Below, one piece after another: positions 1-9,001 of a stretch of DNA of 64,000 bases (its first letter is position 1; every line of letters starts with the position of its first letter). The translations under genes and the position numbers were made by a program. Below the pieces are notes generated by a model. The model worked only from the letters and a program-made list of their open reading frames with translations, did not search any database and was not told where the DNA came from. Source of the stretch: Acidimicrobiales bacterium (GTDB lineage: Bacteria > Actinomycetota > Acidimicrobiia > Acidimicrobiales > Acidimicrobilacustridaceae); NCBI GenBank assembly GCA_025455885.1, contig JALOLR010000015.1, positions 50,032-114,031 on the forward strand. The letters are read 5' to 3'.

Positions 1-140
1 GCGGCGTCGAGGCCGACACCGACCTCGCCGATGCGCTGCGGGCCTCCGGATTCGACGTGGAGGTGGTCGGCGACGCCGCGACGGTGGGCTACATCGAGGG
101 TGCGGTGCGCTCCGGGTACCTCGTCGGTCGCTCGGTCTGA
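1..140 (+). CDS. C-terminal end of an NADH:flavin / 2,4-dienoyl-CoA reductase-like FAD oxidoreductase (partial)
   Basis: The window opens inside a gene that reads in frame from base 3 to a TGA at 138-140, giving the last 45 residues. The tail reads EVVGDAATVGYIEGAV followed by SGYLVGRSV. It resembles the NAD(P)/FAD-binding C-terminus of 2,4-dienoyl-CoA reductase and old-yellow-enzyme flavoproteins, where a VxVVGDA segment binds FAD and is followed by a helix starting IEGA. The catalytic TIM barrel and the 4Fe-4S cluster site would lie upstream of the window and cannot be checked. The call rests on this short tail only; any two-dinucleotide-binding-domain flavoprotein would fit almost as well. 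Confidence 0.45.
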   Translation, partial: GVEADTDLADALRASGFDVEVVGDAATVGYIEGAVRSGYLVGRSV

Positions 141-229
141 TCGCCGGCATGGCGCGCGGGCGCGTCGATCGACCGGTAGCGTGTCATGGTCGTTCCGATC
201 AGGGAGCGGCGCCGCTGCGCTGAGAGGCC

Positions 230-269
230 CCACCGTCGAGGTGGCGAGGTCTGGTCCGCCACGCGGACC
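230..269 (+). promoter_or_regulatory. Two hairpins in the leader of the DEAD-box helicase gene
   Basis: Two inverted repeats lie just upstream of the helicase gene. CCACC (230-234) pairs with GGTGG (240-244) across a 5-nt loop. GGTCCGC (253-259) pairs perfectly with GCGGACC (263-269) across a 3-nt loop. The second stem ends 6 nt before the GAAGG Shine-Dalgarno at 276-280. RNA helicase genes often have structured, cold-responsive leaders, so a regulatory role is possible. No function is shown by the sequence alone. Confidence 0.35.
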
Positions 270-289
270 TCACCCGAAGGAAGTCAGCC

Positions 290-1798
290 ATGGCGCCCCG
301 TCGCCCCCACGTGTCCTCGTCCCCCACCGCGTCCCCGGCGCCGGTCAGATCCCCCCACGGCGGCGAAGCCACCTTCGCCGACCTCGGTGTGCCCGACGAG
401 CTCTGCGTCGCCCTGTCGCGGCTCGGAATCACCCTCCCGTTCCCCATCCAGACCGCCACGCTGCCCGACTCGCTCGCCGGCCGCGACGTCCTCGGTCGCG
501 GCCGCACCGGTTCGGGCAAGACGCTCGCCTTCGCACTCCCGGTCCTCACCCGGCTCGCCGCCGACCGCCGGGACCGCAAGCCCGGTCGGCCCCGGGCGCT
601 GATCCTCGCCCCCACCCGTGAGCTCGTCAGCCAGATCGAGGAGACGATCCGACCCCTCGCCCGTCCTCTCGGACTGCGCACCCTCACCGTCTTCGGCGGT
701 GTCGGCCAGGGCCCCCAGGTGAGCAGCCTGCGTGCCGGTGTCGACATCGTCGTCGCCTGCCCCGGCCGCCTCGAGGATCTCATCGGCCAGGGCCACGCGT
801 CGCTCGACCGCATCGAGATCACCGTGCTCGACGAGGCCGATCACATGGCCGACCTCGGGTTCCTCCCCGTGGTGAAGCGCCTCCTCGACCGCACCCCCCA
901 GGTGGGCCAGCGGATGCTCTTCTCGGCGACGCTCGACAACGGCATCGACGTGATCGTGCGTCGGTACCTCACCGACCCCGTCACCCACTCGGTCGATGCC
1001 GTGGAGTCCCCGGTGGCCACGATGGTCCACCACGTGCTGCACGTGAGCACCGCCGACCGCCTGCCCGTCCTCGTCGACCTCACCTCGGCCCCCGGGCGGA
1101 CGATGGTCTTCACCCGCACCAAGCACCGCGCCAAGCAGCTCACCCGCCAGCTCAACGCCCACGGGGTGCCGGCCGTCGAGATGCACGGGAACCTCGCCCA
1201 GAACGCCCGCACCCGCAACCTGGCCGCGTTCGCCGACGGCCGCGCCACCGCCCTCGTGGCCACCGACATCGCCGCCCGGGGGATCCACGTCGACGACGTC
1301 ACGCTCGTCATCCACGCCGACCCGCCGGTCGAGCACAAGGCGTACCTGCACCGGTCGGGGCGCACGGCCCGCGCCGGCGCGGACGGCACCGTGGTGACGC
1401 TCGCCACGGAGAGCCAGCACGGCGACGTCCGCCAGCTCGCCCGCAAGGCCGGCATCGACCCCACCACCACGACGGCCCACCCCGGTCACCCGCTGCTCGC
1501 CGAGCTGGCCCCCGGTGCCCGGTCCCGCCGCTCCGCGGCCGAGATCGCCGACGCTCTCGACCGGCCCGCCCCCGACGGCGCGGGGCGGGGTGGCGCACCG
1601 AACTCGCGACGTCGTACCACCAAGGTCACCGCCACCGGCGAGGCCGCCGGGTCGCCGTCGTCGCGTCGACGTCGCTCCGGTGGAGCGGGCCGGCCGGAGG
1701 GCTCGGGACGCGGCGGTCGCTCCCGCAGCGGTGGACCGGGGTCGTCGTCGTCGGGTCGGGGCGGCGGGCACGGTGCACGCGGCTCCCGCCGAGGCTGA
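290..1798 (+). CDS. DEAD-box ATP-dependent RNA helicase
   Basis: A 502-residue superfamily 2 RNA helicase that uses ATP to unwind RNA duplexes in the cytoplasm (ribosome assembly or mRNA turnover). Motifs appear in order: a Q motif near residues 29-55 (FADLG ... PFPIQ), Walker A GRTGSGKT at 71-78, PTRELV at 109-113, DEAD at 181-184, SAT, the helicase-C segment VATDIAARGIHVDDV, and motif VI HRSGRTARAG. The last ~85 residues form a basic Arg/Gly/Ser-rich tail of the kind used for RNA binding. The ATG follows GAAGG with 9-nt spacing. The gene stands alone; the patatin-like gene starts 30 nt downstream from its own promoter. Subfamily (RhlE-, CsdA- or DbpA-like) cannot be decided from sequence reading. 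Confidence 0.93.
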   Translation: MAPRRPHVSSSPTASPAPVRSPHGGEATFADLGVPDELCVALSRLGITLPFPIQTATLPDSLAGRDVLGRGRTGSGKTLAFALPVLTRLAADRRDRKPGRPRALILAPTRELVSQIEETIRPLARPLGLRTLTVFGGVGQGPQVSSLRAGVDIVVACPGRLEDLIGQGHASLDRIEITVLDEADHMADLGFLPVVKRLLDRTPQVGQRMLFSATLDNGIDVIVRRYLTDPVTHSVDAVESPVATMVHHVLHVSTADRLPVLVDLTSAPGRTMVFTRTKHRAKQLTRQLNAHGVPAVEMHGNLAQNARTRNLAAFADGRATALVATDIAARGIHVDDVTLVIHADPPVEHKAYLHRSGRTARAGADGTVVTLATESQHGDVRQLARKAGIDPTTTTAHPGHPLLAELAPGARSRRSAAEIADALDRPAPDGAGRGGAPNSRRRTTKVTATGEAAGSPSSRRRRSGGAGRPEGSGRGGRSRSGGPGSSSSGRGGGHGARGSRRG

Positions 1799-1828
1799 TC
1801 TGCGGGTCGCGGCGGGTACCTTCTCGCC

Positions 1829-2794
1829 GTGACCGACATCGCCGGCCTGGCCGCCCAGGGGGCCGCCACACCGCCAGAGCCCGACGGGCTGGCCCTGCCC
1901 CGTGACTTCGAGGCCGCCTACGGGCGGCGCCTCGGTTCGACCCTGTGCCTCGGAGGCGGCGGCCTGTACTTCGTGGCATGGCAGATCACCTACCTCCACG
2001 AGCTGTCCGAACGGGGCATCGACCTCGGCGGCGCCGAACGGGTGGTGGGCACGTCGGCGGGTTCGCTCGTCGCCTCGGTCCTCGAGGCCGGCAACATCGG
2101 CCGGCTCCGCAAGGAGCTGACCGTGTTGGCCAAGCTCCCGAAGCTCATGGGGGCGCTGGCGCCGGCTGACGGGCTCGGACCGAGCCAGCAGCGCGCCCTC
2201 GAGGCGTTCGCGACCGCGACCGACGCCGAGCCCGACACCATCCGCCGGATCGGCCACGCCGCGCTCGCGGCGCGGACCCCCTCCCCGGCCACCATGACCC
2301 GGAACCTCACCGCGGTGCTGGCGGCGCGGGGGTGGCCCTCCGATGCGTTGCACCTCACGTGCGTCGACGCCTACACCGGCGAGCGGTGCGTCGTGACGAG
2401 GGCCGCGAAGGTCCGCACGGCCAGGGCGGTCGCGGCGAGCAGCGCCGTGCCCGGTCTCTTCCCGCCCCAGCCCGTCCTCGACCGTCGCTGCATGGACGGG
2501 GGCGTGAGCGGCACGGGGCTCCACCTCGATCTCCTCGCCGGGTCGCGCCGAGCCGTCGTCCTGGCCCTCAGCGACGGCGCCGGGGTCGAGGAGGCGATGA
2601 TGACCCACGGCCCGGGGAGCATCGTCGCCGAGCTCGACGCGCTGCGGGCGACGGGCACCGCGGTGTTCGTGCGCACGCCGGAGACCATGGACGTCCTGAC
2701 CCTCATGGACCCCCGCGCCGTCCCCGACGCCGTGGCGATGGCCCGCCGTCAGGCCGCCGCCGACGCCGACGAACTGCGGGCCTTCTGGTCCTGA
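1829..2794 (+). CDS. Patatin-like phospholipase family protein
   Basis: A 321-residue putative serine acyl hydrolase of the patatin fold. It has the glycine-rich oxyanion motif GGGG at 42-45, the nucleophile elbow GTSAG at 74-78 with Ser76 as the likely nucleophile, and the catalytic Asp in DGG near Asp223. Together these form the Ser-Asp dyad that cleaves lipid esters. No signal peptide or membrane segment is visible, so it is probably cytoplasmic or peripherally membrane-bound. The GTG start sits 6 nt after TACCTT (1817-1822) with no Shine-Dalgarno, which indicates leaderless transcription. Substrate (phospholipid, storage lipid or polyhydroxyalkanoate) is unknown. Confidence 0.85.
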   Translation: MTDIAGLAAQGAATPPEPDGLALPRDFEAAYGRRLGSTLCLGGGGLYFVAWQITYLHELSERGIDLGGAERVVGTSAGSLVASVLEAGNIGRLRKELTVLAKLPKLMGALAPADGLGPSQQRALEAFATATDAEPDTIRRIGHAALAARTPSPATMTRNLTAVLAARGWPSDALHLTCVDAYTGERCVVTRAAKVRTARAVAASSAVPGLFPPQPVLDRRCMDGGVSGTGLHLDLLAGSRRAVVLALSDGAGVEEAMMTHGPGSIVAELDALRATGTAVFVRTPETMDVLTLMDPRAVPDAVAMARRQAAADADELRAFWS

Positions 2795-2852
2795 GGCCCG
2801 CGGCGCCGGCCGGGTTGGTCCCCCGCCGGCTCCGGTTGGCTAGGTTCGGGCC

Positions 2853-3110
<258 letters not shown>

Positions 3111-3131
3111 CCGGTCGGTCCGTCGTCGCCC

Positions 3132-4688
3132 TCAGATGATCTGGGGGACGACGGCCTGGACCAGCGCGGGGCCACGTCGGGCGAGCGCCGCGCCCAGCTG
3201 CTCTGCGAACGCGTCGGCCGTGTCGGCCCTGGTGGCCGGCACGCCCATCGCCTCGGCCAGCGCCACGAAGTCGATCGCGGGGTCGGAGAGGTCGAACAGC
3301 GACCGGGCCACCGGCCCGGCCTCCCCGCCACCCACCCGGGCCAGCTCCATGTTCAGCACCGAGTACGACCGGTTGTCGTAGAGCACGACGGTCACGTCGA
3401 GGTCCTCGCGGGCCATGGTCCACAGCGCCTGGAGGGTGTACATGGCGCTGCCGTCGGCCTGCAGCGCCACGACCGGTCGCCCGGGGCAGGCGACGGCTGC
3501 GCCCACGGCGACCGGGAGGCCCTGGCCGATGGCGCCCCCGGTGAGCGTGAGCCAGTCGTGGGGTGGGCAGCCGGCGGTGTGCCCGGGTGCGAACAGCCCC
3601 GAGGTGTTCGACTCGTCGGAGACGATGGCGCCCTCGGGCAGCAGGGCACCGAGGGCCTGGGCGACGGCGTCGGCGGTGAGGGCCCCGGTCGGGAGGTCGG
3701 GGCGGAGGGGGGGTTGGAGCGGCGCGGCGCCGGGGGCGGCGCCGACTGCGTCGGCGAGGAGGGCGAGGCTGGCGCCCATGTCGATCTCCGGTCCGCCGAG
3801 GGTGTGCACGAGGCAGCCCTCGGGGACGAGGTCGCCGTCGACGCCCGGGTAGGCGAAGAACGAGACCGGCGAGGCGGCGTCGACGAGCACCAGGTGGCGC
3901 AGGCCGTCGAGCTGCAGCCGCGCGAACTCGGCGAGGTAGGCGAGCCGCTCGACGGCCGGCCGGCCGGCCCCGCGTTCCATCCGGGCGGGGAAGGTCTCCC
4001 CGAGGAGCCGGGCGCCCGTCGTGGCGGCCACCCGGGCGGCGTCGACGAGGGCCGGACCGTGGAAGGCCCGCCCGCCCACCAGCAGCGCGGCGGGCTCGCC
4101 CGAGCCGAGGACCGTGGCCAGGGTGGCGACGACCCCGGCCGCCGTCGGCGCCGCGGGGGTCGGGGCGGCCGGTGGCGCGGGCTCGGCGCCGTCGCCCCAC
4201 GACACGTCGGCGGGGAGGACGAGCGTGGCGACCTGGCCGGGAGGCCCGGTGGCGGCGGCCACGGCGTCGGCGGCGTCGGCGGCCACGGTGTCGGAGGATC
4301 CCGACGAGCGGATCCAGGTGGACACGTTGCGGGCCACGGTCTCGATGTCGGATTGCAGCTGGGCGTCGTAGCGCTGGTGTTCGAGGGCATGGTCACCCAC
4401 GATGTTCACGATCGGGGTGCGGGCCCGGCGGGCGTTGTGGAGGTTGGCCAGGCCGTTGCCGAGCCCCGGTCCGAGGTGCAACAAGGTGGCGGCCGGGCGG
4501 CCGGCCATCCGGCCGTACCCGTCGGCGGCGCCGGTGGCGACCCCCTCGAACAGGGCGAGCACGCCCCGCATCGCCGGGACGTCGTCGAGGGCTGCGACGA
4601 AGTGCATCTCCGAGGTGCCCGGGTTGGTGAAGCACACCTCCACTCCGCTGTCGACGAGGGTGTGCAGCAGGGCTCGGGCGCCGTTCAC
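3132..4688 (-). CDS. Thiamine-pyrophosphate enzyme, acetolactate synthase large subunit-like
   Basis: A 518-residue TPP-dependent enzyme with the usual three-domain order of the acetolactate synthase / benzoylformate decarboxylase family. The N-terminal Pyr domain carries FTNPGTSE and the FEGVATGAADGYGR segment with the conserved cofactor-activating Glu. The middle domain is a degenerate nucleotide-binding fold. The C-terminal PP domain has the metal/diphosphate motif in variant form, ADG ... DNRSY instead of GDG ... NN. The GTG start (4688) overlaps the stop of the upstream FAD-oxidase gene as GTGA, so the two are translationally coupled. With no regulatory subunit gene nearby and a glycolate-oxidase-type partner, a 2-oxoacid decarboxylase or ligase role is more likely than branched-chain amino acid synthesis. 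Confidence 0.85.
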   Translation of the reverse strand: MNGARALLHTLVDSGVEVCFTNPGTSEMHFVAALDDVPAMRGVLALFEGVATGAADGYGRMAGRPAATLLHLGPGLGNGLANLHNARRARTPIVNIVGDHALEHQRYDAQLQSDIETVARNVSTWIRSSGSSDTVAADAADAVAAATGPPGQVATLVLPADVSWGDGAEPAPPAAPTPAAPTAAGVVATLATVLGSGEPAALLVGGRAFHGPALVDAARVAATTGARLLGETFPARMERGAGRPAVERLAYLAEFARLQLDGLRHLVLVDAASPVSFFAYPGVDGDLVPEGCLVHTLGGPEIDMGASLALLADAVGAAPGAAPLQPPLRPDLPTGALTADAVAQALGALLPEGAIVSDESNTSGLFAPGHTAGCPPHDWLTLTGGAIGQGLPVAVGAAVACPGRPVVALQADGSAMYTLQALWTMAREDLDVTVVLYDNRSYSVLNMELARVGGGEAGPVARSLFDLSDPAIDFVALAEAMGVPATRADTADAFAEQLGAALARRGPALVQAVVPQII

Positions 4689-6073
4689 GTCGGGCCCTCG
4701 ACGTCCCAGATGGCCCCCGGGTTGAGGATGCCGTGCGGGTCGAAGGCGTGCTTGATGCGGGCCATGAGGGCCAGCTTCGCGGGATTCTCGAGGTCGCGTA
4801 GGTAGGACCGCTTCTCGCTGCCGATGCCGTGCTCGCCCGAGATGGCCCCGCCCATGGCCACCCCGGCGGCGAAGAGGTCGTGGAGCACCCGGTCGCGCAC
4901 CTCCGGGTCCGGTTGGAAGATCGAGAGGTGCACGTTGCCGTCCCCGGCGTGGCCGCATCCCGGGATGAACGACGCGGAGGCCTGGGCGAGCTCGGCGACC
5001 GTCGCCAGGTAGGCGGGGATCGACGCCCGGGGGACGACCATGTCGATGATGTCGTCGGCGCCGTTGGCCTTCGCGGCCCAGAACACCTTCTCCCGGGCGG
5101 CGATGAGCGCCGCTCCGGCACCGGGCGGGAGCGCGTAGACGTCGATGGCGCCCAGCTCGCCGAGCATCACGGCGAGCTCCTCGGCGTCCTCGTCGAGGCG
5201 GGCCTCGGAGCGGTCCTCGAGTACGACCACCAGGTACGCCAACGTCTCGGCGCGCACCTCCGGCGCCACGCCGATCTCGATCCCGCTGGCGGCCTCGATG
5301 CCGGCCATGGCCACGATGTCGATGTACTCGAGGATCATCGGCCCCACCCCGCTGGCCACGATGCGGGGCACGGCCTCGGCGATGGCCTCCATGGTGGCGA
5401 AGGGGGCGAGGATCGTGGCCGTGTGCTCGGGGCGCGGGTAGAGCCGCAGCGTGGCCTCGGTGACGATGGCCAGCGTGCCCTCGGAGCCGACGACGAGCTG
5501 GGTGAGGTCGTAGCCGCTCGTCGACTTCACGAACTTGCCGCCGCTGCGGATCACCTCGCCGGTGCCGAGCACGGCTTCGATCCCGAGCACCTGGTGGCGG
5601 GTGACGCCGTACTTCACGGCCCGCATGCCCCCGGCGTTGGTGGCCACGTTGCCGCCGAGGCTGGCGCTGTTCTCGCCGGGGAAGACCGGGTAGACGAGGC
5701 CGTGCTCGGCGGTGGCGGCGTCGAGCTGGTCGAGGGTCACGCCGGGTTGCACGACGGCCACGTGGTTGGCGAGGTCGATCTCGAGGATGGCGGCCATGCG
5801 CTCGAACGAGACGAGGATCCCGCCGTGGCGGGGGATGCAGGCTCCTGACAGCCCGGTCCCCGAGCCCCGGGCGGTGACCGGCACGCCGAGCTCGGCGGCC
5901 ACCGCCACGACGGCGGCCACCTGGGCGGCGTCGGCGGGGCGGGCCACGACGTCGGGTCGGTGGGGGACGGCGGTGAGGGCTTCGTCGTGGGCGAGGTCGT
6001 CGCTGACGGCCTCGCCGTGCACGACGGCGTCGGGGCCGACGATCGCCGTCAGCCGTTCGATCAGGTCCCCCAT
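4685..6073 (-). CDS. FAD-linked oxidase, GlcD / D-lactate dehydrogenase-like
   Basis: A 462-residue flavoprotein of the VAO/PCMH family that oxidises 2-hydroxy acids. The FAD-binding half shows ARGSGTGLSG, GENSASLGGNVATNAGG and VGSEGTLAIVTEATL. The C-terminal cap has the metal- and substrate-binding HAGDGNVH and GEHGIG motifs and ends with the family-typical HGILNPGAIW. I chose the ATG at 6073, preceded by a GGGGG run 6 nt upstream, over an in-frame start 10 codons earlier. It is the first gene of a two-gene operon with the TPP enzyme: oxidation of a 2-hydroxy acid to a 2-oxo acid followed by a TPP-dependent C-C reaction is a plausible joint pathway, by inference. The exact substrate is unknown. 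Confidence 0.9.
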   Translation of the reverse strand: MGDLIERLTAIVGPDAVVHGEAVSDDLAHDEALTAVPHRPDVVARPADAAQVAAVVAVAAELGVPVTARGSGTGLSGACIPRHGGILVSFERMAAILEIDLANHVAVVQPGVTLDQLDAATAEHGLVYPVFPGENSASLGGNVATNAGGMRAVKYGVTRHQVLGIEAVLGTGEVIRSGGKFVKSTSGYDLTQLVVGSEGTLAIVTEATLRLYPRPEHTATILAPFATMEAIAEAVPRIVASGVGPMILEYIDIVAMAGIEAASGIEIGVAPEVRAETLAYLVVVLEDRSEARLDEDAEELAVMLGELGAIDVYALPPGAGAALIAAREKVFWAAKANGADDIIDMVVPRASIPAYLATVAELAQASASFIPGCGHAGDGNVHLSIFQPDPEVRDRVLHDLFAAGVAMGGAISGEHGIGSEKRSYLRDLENPAKLALMARIKHAFDPHGILNPGAIWDVEGPT

Positions 6074-6188
6074 GTGCGCCCCCCGGTGCCGTTCCGGTCC
6101 CACGGTACCGGTCCCTCCGCGGCGGGTGCCGGGTCCCGGCGGCGACCGGAGGTCCCCCCGGTCGCTCCGGCGCCGTTACCGTCGTCGC

Positions 6189-7007
6189 GTGAACCCCGTC
6201 GCGTTGGCCGTCGTCGCCGTCCTGACGGCGGCGCTGGGATCCCTCGGCGGCCTCGGCGGCGCGGTGTTGCTCGTCCCGATCCTGGTGATCTCCGGGGTCG
6301 ACGCGAGGGTGGCGGCGCCGCTGGGACTGGTGCTCGTGGCGGCCTCGTCGCTGGCGGCCGCGCCGCGCCAGCTCGCCGATCGGATCGTCAACCACCGCCT
6401 CGGGGTCGCGACCGAGATCGTCGGCTCGTCGGCGGCCCTGGTCGGCGCCCTGGTGTCGGGCCTCGTCGGCCAGTCGGTGCTGGCCGTCGTGCTCGGACTC
6501 GTGGCCATCGCCTCCGCGGTCGTGGGGGCGCGGCGCAAGGGCATCCGGAACCGTCCCGACCCGACGCTCGACGCGGCGGCGGTGGGCGAGACGCCCGCGT
6601 CGTTCTCGGGGGTGTACCCCCTCGGCGACGGCTTCGTGCCCTACGCGGCCCGACGGGTGCCCGTCGGGCTGTTCGGGATGGCCGCGGCCGGGCTCATCGC
6701 CGGTCTGGCCGGGGTCAGCGGAGGGTTCATCAAGACCCCGACGACCACCGAGGTCATGCACGTGCCGGTGAAGGTGGCGGCGGCGACGACGACGTTCACG
6801 GTGGGGATCACCTCCGCGGTGGCGCTGCTCGTCTACGCCTCGCAGGGTCGGATCGTCGCCAGCGACGCGGCGCTCGTGGCGGGCGCGGCCCTTGTCGGGG
6901 GCTCGCTCGGCGCGCGGCTGCAGTCGGTCCTCTCGCCTCCTGCGGTGCGCATGGCGCTGTCGGTCCTCCTGGTCGTCGTGGGTGTCGTGCTGATCGTGCG
7001 CCGGTGA
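6189..7007 (+). CDS. Sulfite exporter TauE/SafE family membrane protein
   Basis: A 272-residue polytopic membrane protein with about eight hydrophobic segments arranged as two similar halves, as in the TauE/SafE (formerly DUF81) family. The repeated glycine-rich helices LGSLGGLGGAVLLVPIL and GLAGVSGGFIKTPTTTEV mark the two halves. Family members export sulfite, sulfoacetate or related organosulfur anions. The GTG start is 6 nt after TACCGT (6177-6182), so the mRNA is probably leaderless. A longer upstream reading frame is rejected because it runs antisense through the FAD-oxidase gene. The stop overlaps the next small membrane gene. The substrate is not shown by the sequence. Confidence 0.85.
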   Translation: MNPVALAVVAVLTAALGSLGGLGGAVLLVPILVISGVDARVAAPLGLVLVAASSLAAAPRQLADRIVNHRLGVATEIVGSSAALVGALVSGLVGQSVLAVVLGLVAIASAVVGARRKGIRNRPDPTLDAAAVGETPASFSGVYPLGDGFVPYAARRVPVGLFGMAAAGLIAGLAGVSGGFIKTPTTTEVMHVPVKVAAATTTFTVGITSAVALLVYASQGRIVASDAALVAGAALVGGSLGARLQSVLSPPAVRMALSVLLVVVGVVLIVRR

Positions 7008-7267
7008 ACGACGTGAGCGCCATGGTGCGCGTCCTTCGGGTTGCCCTGGTGCTGGCCTTCGTGTTCGCCCTGGGCGGGGCGTTCGTGCCCGGCCGCCTCG
7101 GTACCGCGAGCAGCGTGGCCTGCCTCACCGTGCTCATCGGCGTCCCGGTCGTGCGGGTGGGGTGGTTGACCGCCGTCTGGGTGCGGATGGGCGATCGGCG
7201 TTCGGCGACGCTCGGGGCCGTGCTGTTGGGCGTGCTCCTGGTCGGCGGTGTGGTGGCGCTGCTCTGA
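7004..7267 (+). CDS. Small membrane protein, DUF1634-like partner of TauE
   Basis: An 87-residue, strongly hydrophobic protein with about three transmembrane helices (near residues 7-27, 35-55 and 68-86). Its GTG start overlaps the TauE stop as GTGA, so the two are made together. Small DUF1634-type membrane proteins often sit next to TauE/SafE genes and are thought to be accessory subunits; that family name is my inference from size, topology and context. It ends one base before the stop of the convergent META-domain lipoprotein gene. Confidence 0.6.
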   Translation: MNDVSAMVRVLRVALVLAFVFALGGAFVPGRLGTASSVACLTVLIGVPVVRVGWLTAVWVRMGDRRSATLGAVLLGVLLVGGVVALL

Positions 7268-7268
7268 G

Positions 7269-8099
7269 TCAGGCGGCGGTGGCCGTCACCTGCATCGCGC
7301 CGTCGGCGTCGCGCAGGGTGAGGGTGGTGCCCGAGACCTCGAAGGTGGTCGATGCCACGAGCGCGGCGAGGTACTGCGCCTCGAGCTCGCTCACCGCCGG
7401 CTCGCACCCGATGAGGGTGGTGGCCAGGTCGTTCGCCACCGTGATGGTGTCGTCGGCGGTGGTGTAGGTGCCGCTGAAGGAGTTGCAGCCGCCGTTGCCG
7501 CTGATGGTGCCGTCGGCGCCGAAGGCAAGGGTGAGCTCGGGCGTCCCCGGGGTGCCGACGAGGGCCTCCTGCCCGTTGTTCACCCCGGTGACCACCCACG
7601 AGGTGCCGGCGAGGTCGTCGCTCTGCGCGGCGAAGGTGAACAGGGCGGCGCCGTCGGCGTCGCGCAGCTCGAGTTGCTCGCCGGTCACGGCGAAGGCGGT
7701 CACGAGGGGGAGGCCGGCGACCAGCGCGGCCTCCTGGGCCTCGGGGGCGGGGTCGGCGCAGGCCCGCAGCGTCATCGGCCCGGGCGTGATCGTCAGCTCG
7801 TCGCCCGAGGTCGTGTAGGAGCCACCCAACACGTTGCAGCCGGTGGTGGCGCTGAACGATCCGTCGTCGACGAACTTCATGGTCGCCGCGGCACCGGGCG
7901 CCGCCGGGGTGTCGCCGGACGGCCCGGCGTAGCTCTCGAGGACCCACCCTCCGACGAGGGTCACGGTGCCGCCGTCCGGGACGGTCGTGGTGGTGGCGCC
8001 GGAGCCCGAGTCGTCGTCGGTGCCACAGGCGGCGAGCAGGAGGGCGATGGCGAGGCCGAGCACGACCAGACCACGCCGGGGGGAGGAGGAGACGGCCAT
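7269..8099 (-). CDS. Lipoprotein with two META (HslJ-like) domains
   Basis: A 276-residue envelope lipoprotein. The N-terminal signal ends in the lipobox LAAC, with Cys25 as the lipidation site, followed by a Thr/Ser linker. Two related domains of about 100 residues follow. Each has the META signature: a W at the first strand (GGWVLESY, GTSWVVTGV), a GCN motif (TTGCNVLGGSYT, GNGGCNSFSGTYT), a conserved Cys (RACADP, IGCEP) and a closing LELRDADG or LTLRDADG strand. META proteins bind to or stabilise envelope components under stress in other bacteria; the role here is unknown. The ATG is 7 nt after TAAGTT on the minus strand (8107-8112), which suggests leaderless transcription. Confidence 0.85.
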   Translation of the reverse strand: MAVSSSPRRGLVVLGLAIALLLAACGTDDDSGSGATTTTVPDGGTVTLVGGWVLESYAGPSGDTPAAPGAAATMKFVDDGSFSATTGCNVLGGSYTTSGDELTITPGPMTLRACADPAPEAQEAALVAGLPLVTAFAVTGEQLELRDADGAALFTFAAQSDDLAGTSWVVTGVNNGQEALVGTPGTPELTLAFGADGTISGNGGCNSFSGTYTTADDTITVANDLATTLIGCEPAVSELEAQYLAALVASTTFEVSGTTLTLRDADGAMQVTATAA

Positions 8100-8124
8100 G
8101 GCGGAGAACTTAGGCGGCCGACGG

Positions 8125-8985
8125 TCACGGCAGCGAGCGGTCGTCCCGGCCGAGGTCACCGGCGAGTCGGATGACCTCGTCCTCGGCCGGGGGGCGCAGC
8201 GGGAGCCTGGTGACCTTGCGGACCGACAGCGCCGACATGGTGCCGCCGACGGCGACGCCGACGACCGGGAGGAGGGCCCGGGCGAAGCGTCGCCCCGTCC
8301 GCTTCAGGAGCGCGCCGCCCAGCCATCGGGCGGCGTCGCGGGCCACGTGGTTGCTGGCCCTCCGGCCCATGGCGTCGCCGTACCCGGCGGCCTCGGCGAG
8401 GTCGGTGATGACGAGCCCGGTGTCGGGGGACCGGCGGGCCTGGCGGTACTGCTGCACCCGGGCGGAGGCGGCGACGTAGGTCTCGAGCACCTCGCCGGCG
8501 ATGGCGGCGACGATGGCCGTGGTGGTGGCGGCGCCCATCGTGCCGTAGGCAGCCACCTCCTGGGCGGCTGCGGCGGCCGCCCCGCCTGCCCCGCCGGCGG
8601 CGATGTGGCGCCAGTCGGCGTCACCGGCCAGCGGCTTCTGCACGGCGGCGACGATGACGACGCGCTGGGCTTGCAGGAACCGGTTCCCCACACGGTCCAG
8701 GACCCGGTCGACCCGGTCACGGCTGAACGCCGTGCGGCGCTTCAGGCCGGTCACCTCGTCGTAGACGTCGGCCACGATCCCGTCCCAGAGCTGCGCGAGC
8801 TCCTGGCGCACCTCCGGAGGAAGGGCGTCGTTGCGCAACCGCCGGGGGGCCGCCGACTCGAATCGCAGGCGGTCGGCGAGGGCGGGCGGGAGGTCCGACA
8901 GCTCGACGTGGCGGGCCGGGTGGTGGGTCGGCGTGGTGGCCAGGGCCCGTTCGGGCGGGTCGGGCGGCGGGGGGAGGTCGCTCAC
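8125..8985 (-). CDS. EcsC-like protein of unknown function
   Basis: A 286-residue protein with a helical, charged N-terminal half, a central Ala/Gly-rich stretch (GGAGGAAAAAAQEVAAYG) that could insert in a membrane or form a glycine-zipper helix, and a C-terminal segment ARALLPVVGVAVGGTMSALS. That last segment resembles the PVVGAxxGxxxN-type hairpin of EcsC-family proteins. The likely start is the GTG at 8985, 16 nt after the diiron protein gene; starting earlier would overlap that gene by about 50 nt. EcsC proteins are linked to ABC exporters in Firmicutes but have no firm biochemical role. The assignment is tentative. Confidence 0.5.
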   Translation of the reverse strand: MSDLPPPPDPPERALATTPTHHPARHVELSDLPPALADRLRFESAAPRRLRNDALPPEVRQELAQLWDGIVADVYDEVTGLKRRTAFSRDRVDRVLDRVGNRFLQAQRVVIVAAVQKPLAGDADWRHIAAGGAGGAAAAAAQEVAAYGTMGAATTTAIVAAIAGEVLETYVAASARVQQYRQARRSPDTGLVITDLAEAAGYGDAMGRRASNHVARDAARWLGGALLKRTGRRFARALLPVVGVAVGGTMSALSVRKVTRLPLRPPAEDEVIRLAGDLGRDDRSLP

Positions 8986-9001
8986 GGACGGGGCGCGCCG
9001 C

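Noticed and set aside
284..2608. Very long open frame on the minus strand across the helicase and patatin genes
   Set aside because: It is antisense to two genes with clear motifs and has the Gly/Arg/His/Val-rich composition expected from reading a high-GC gene backwards.
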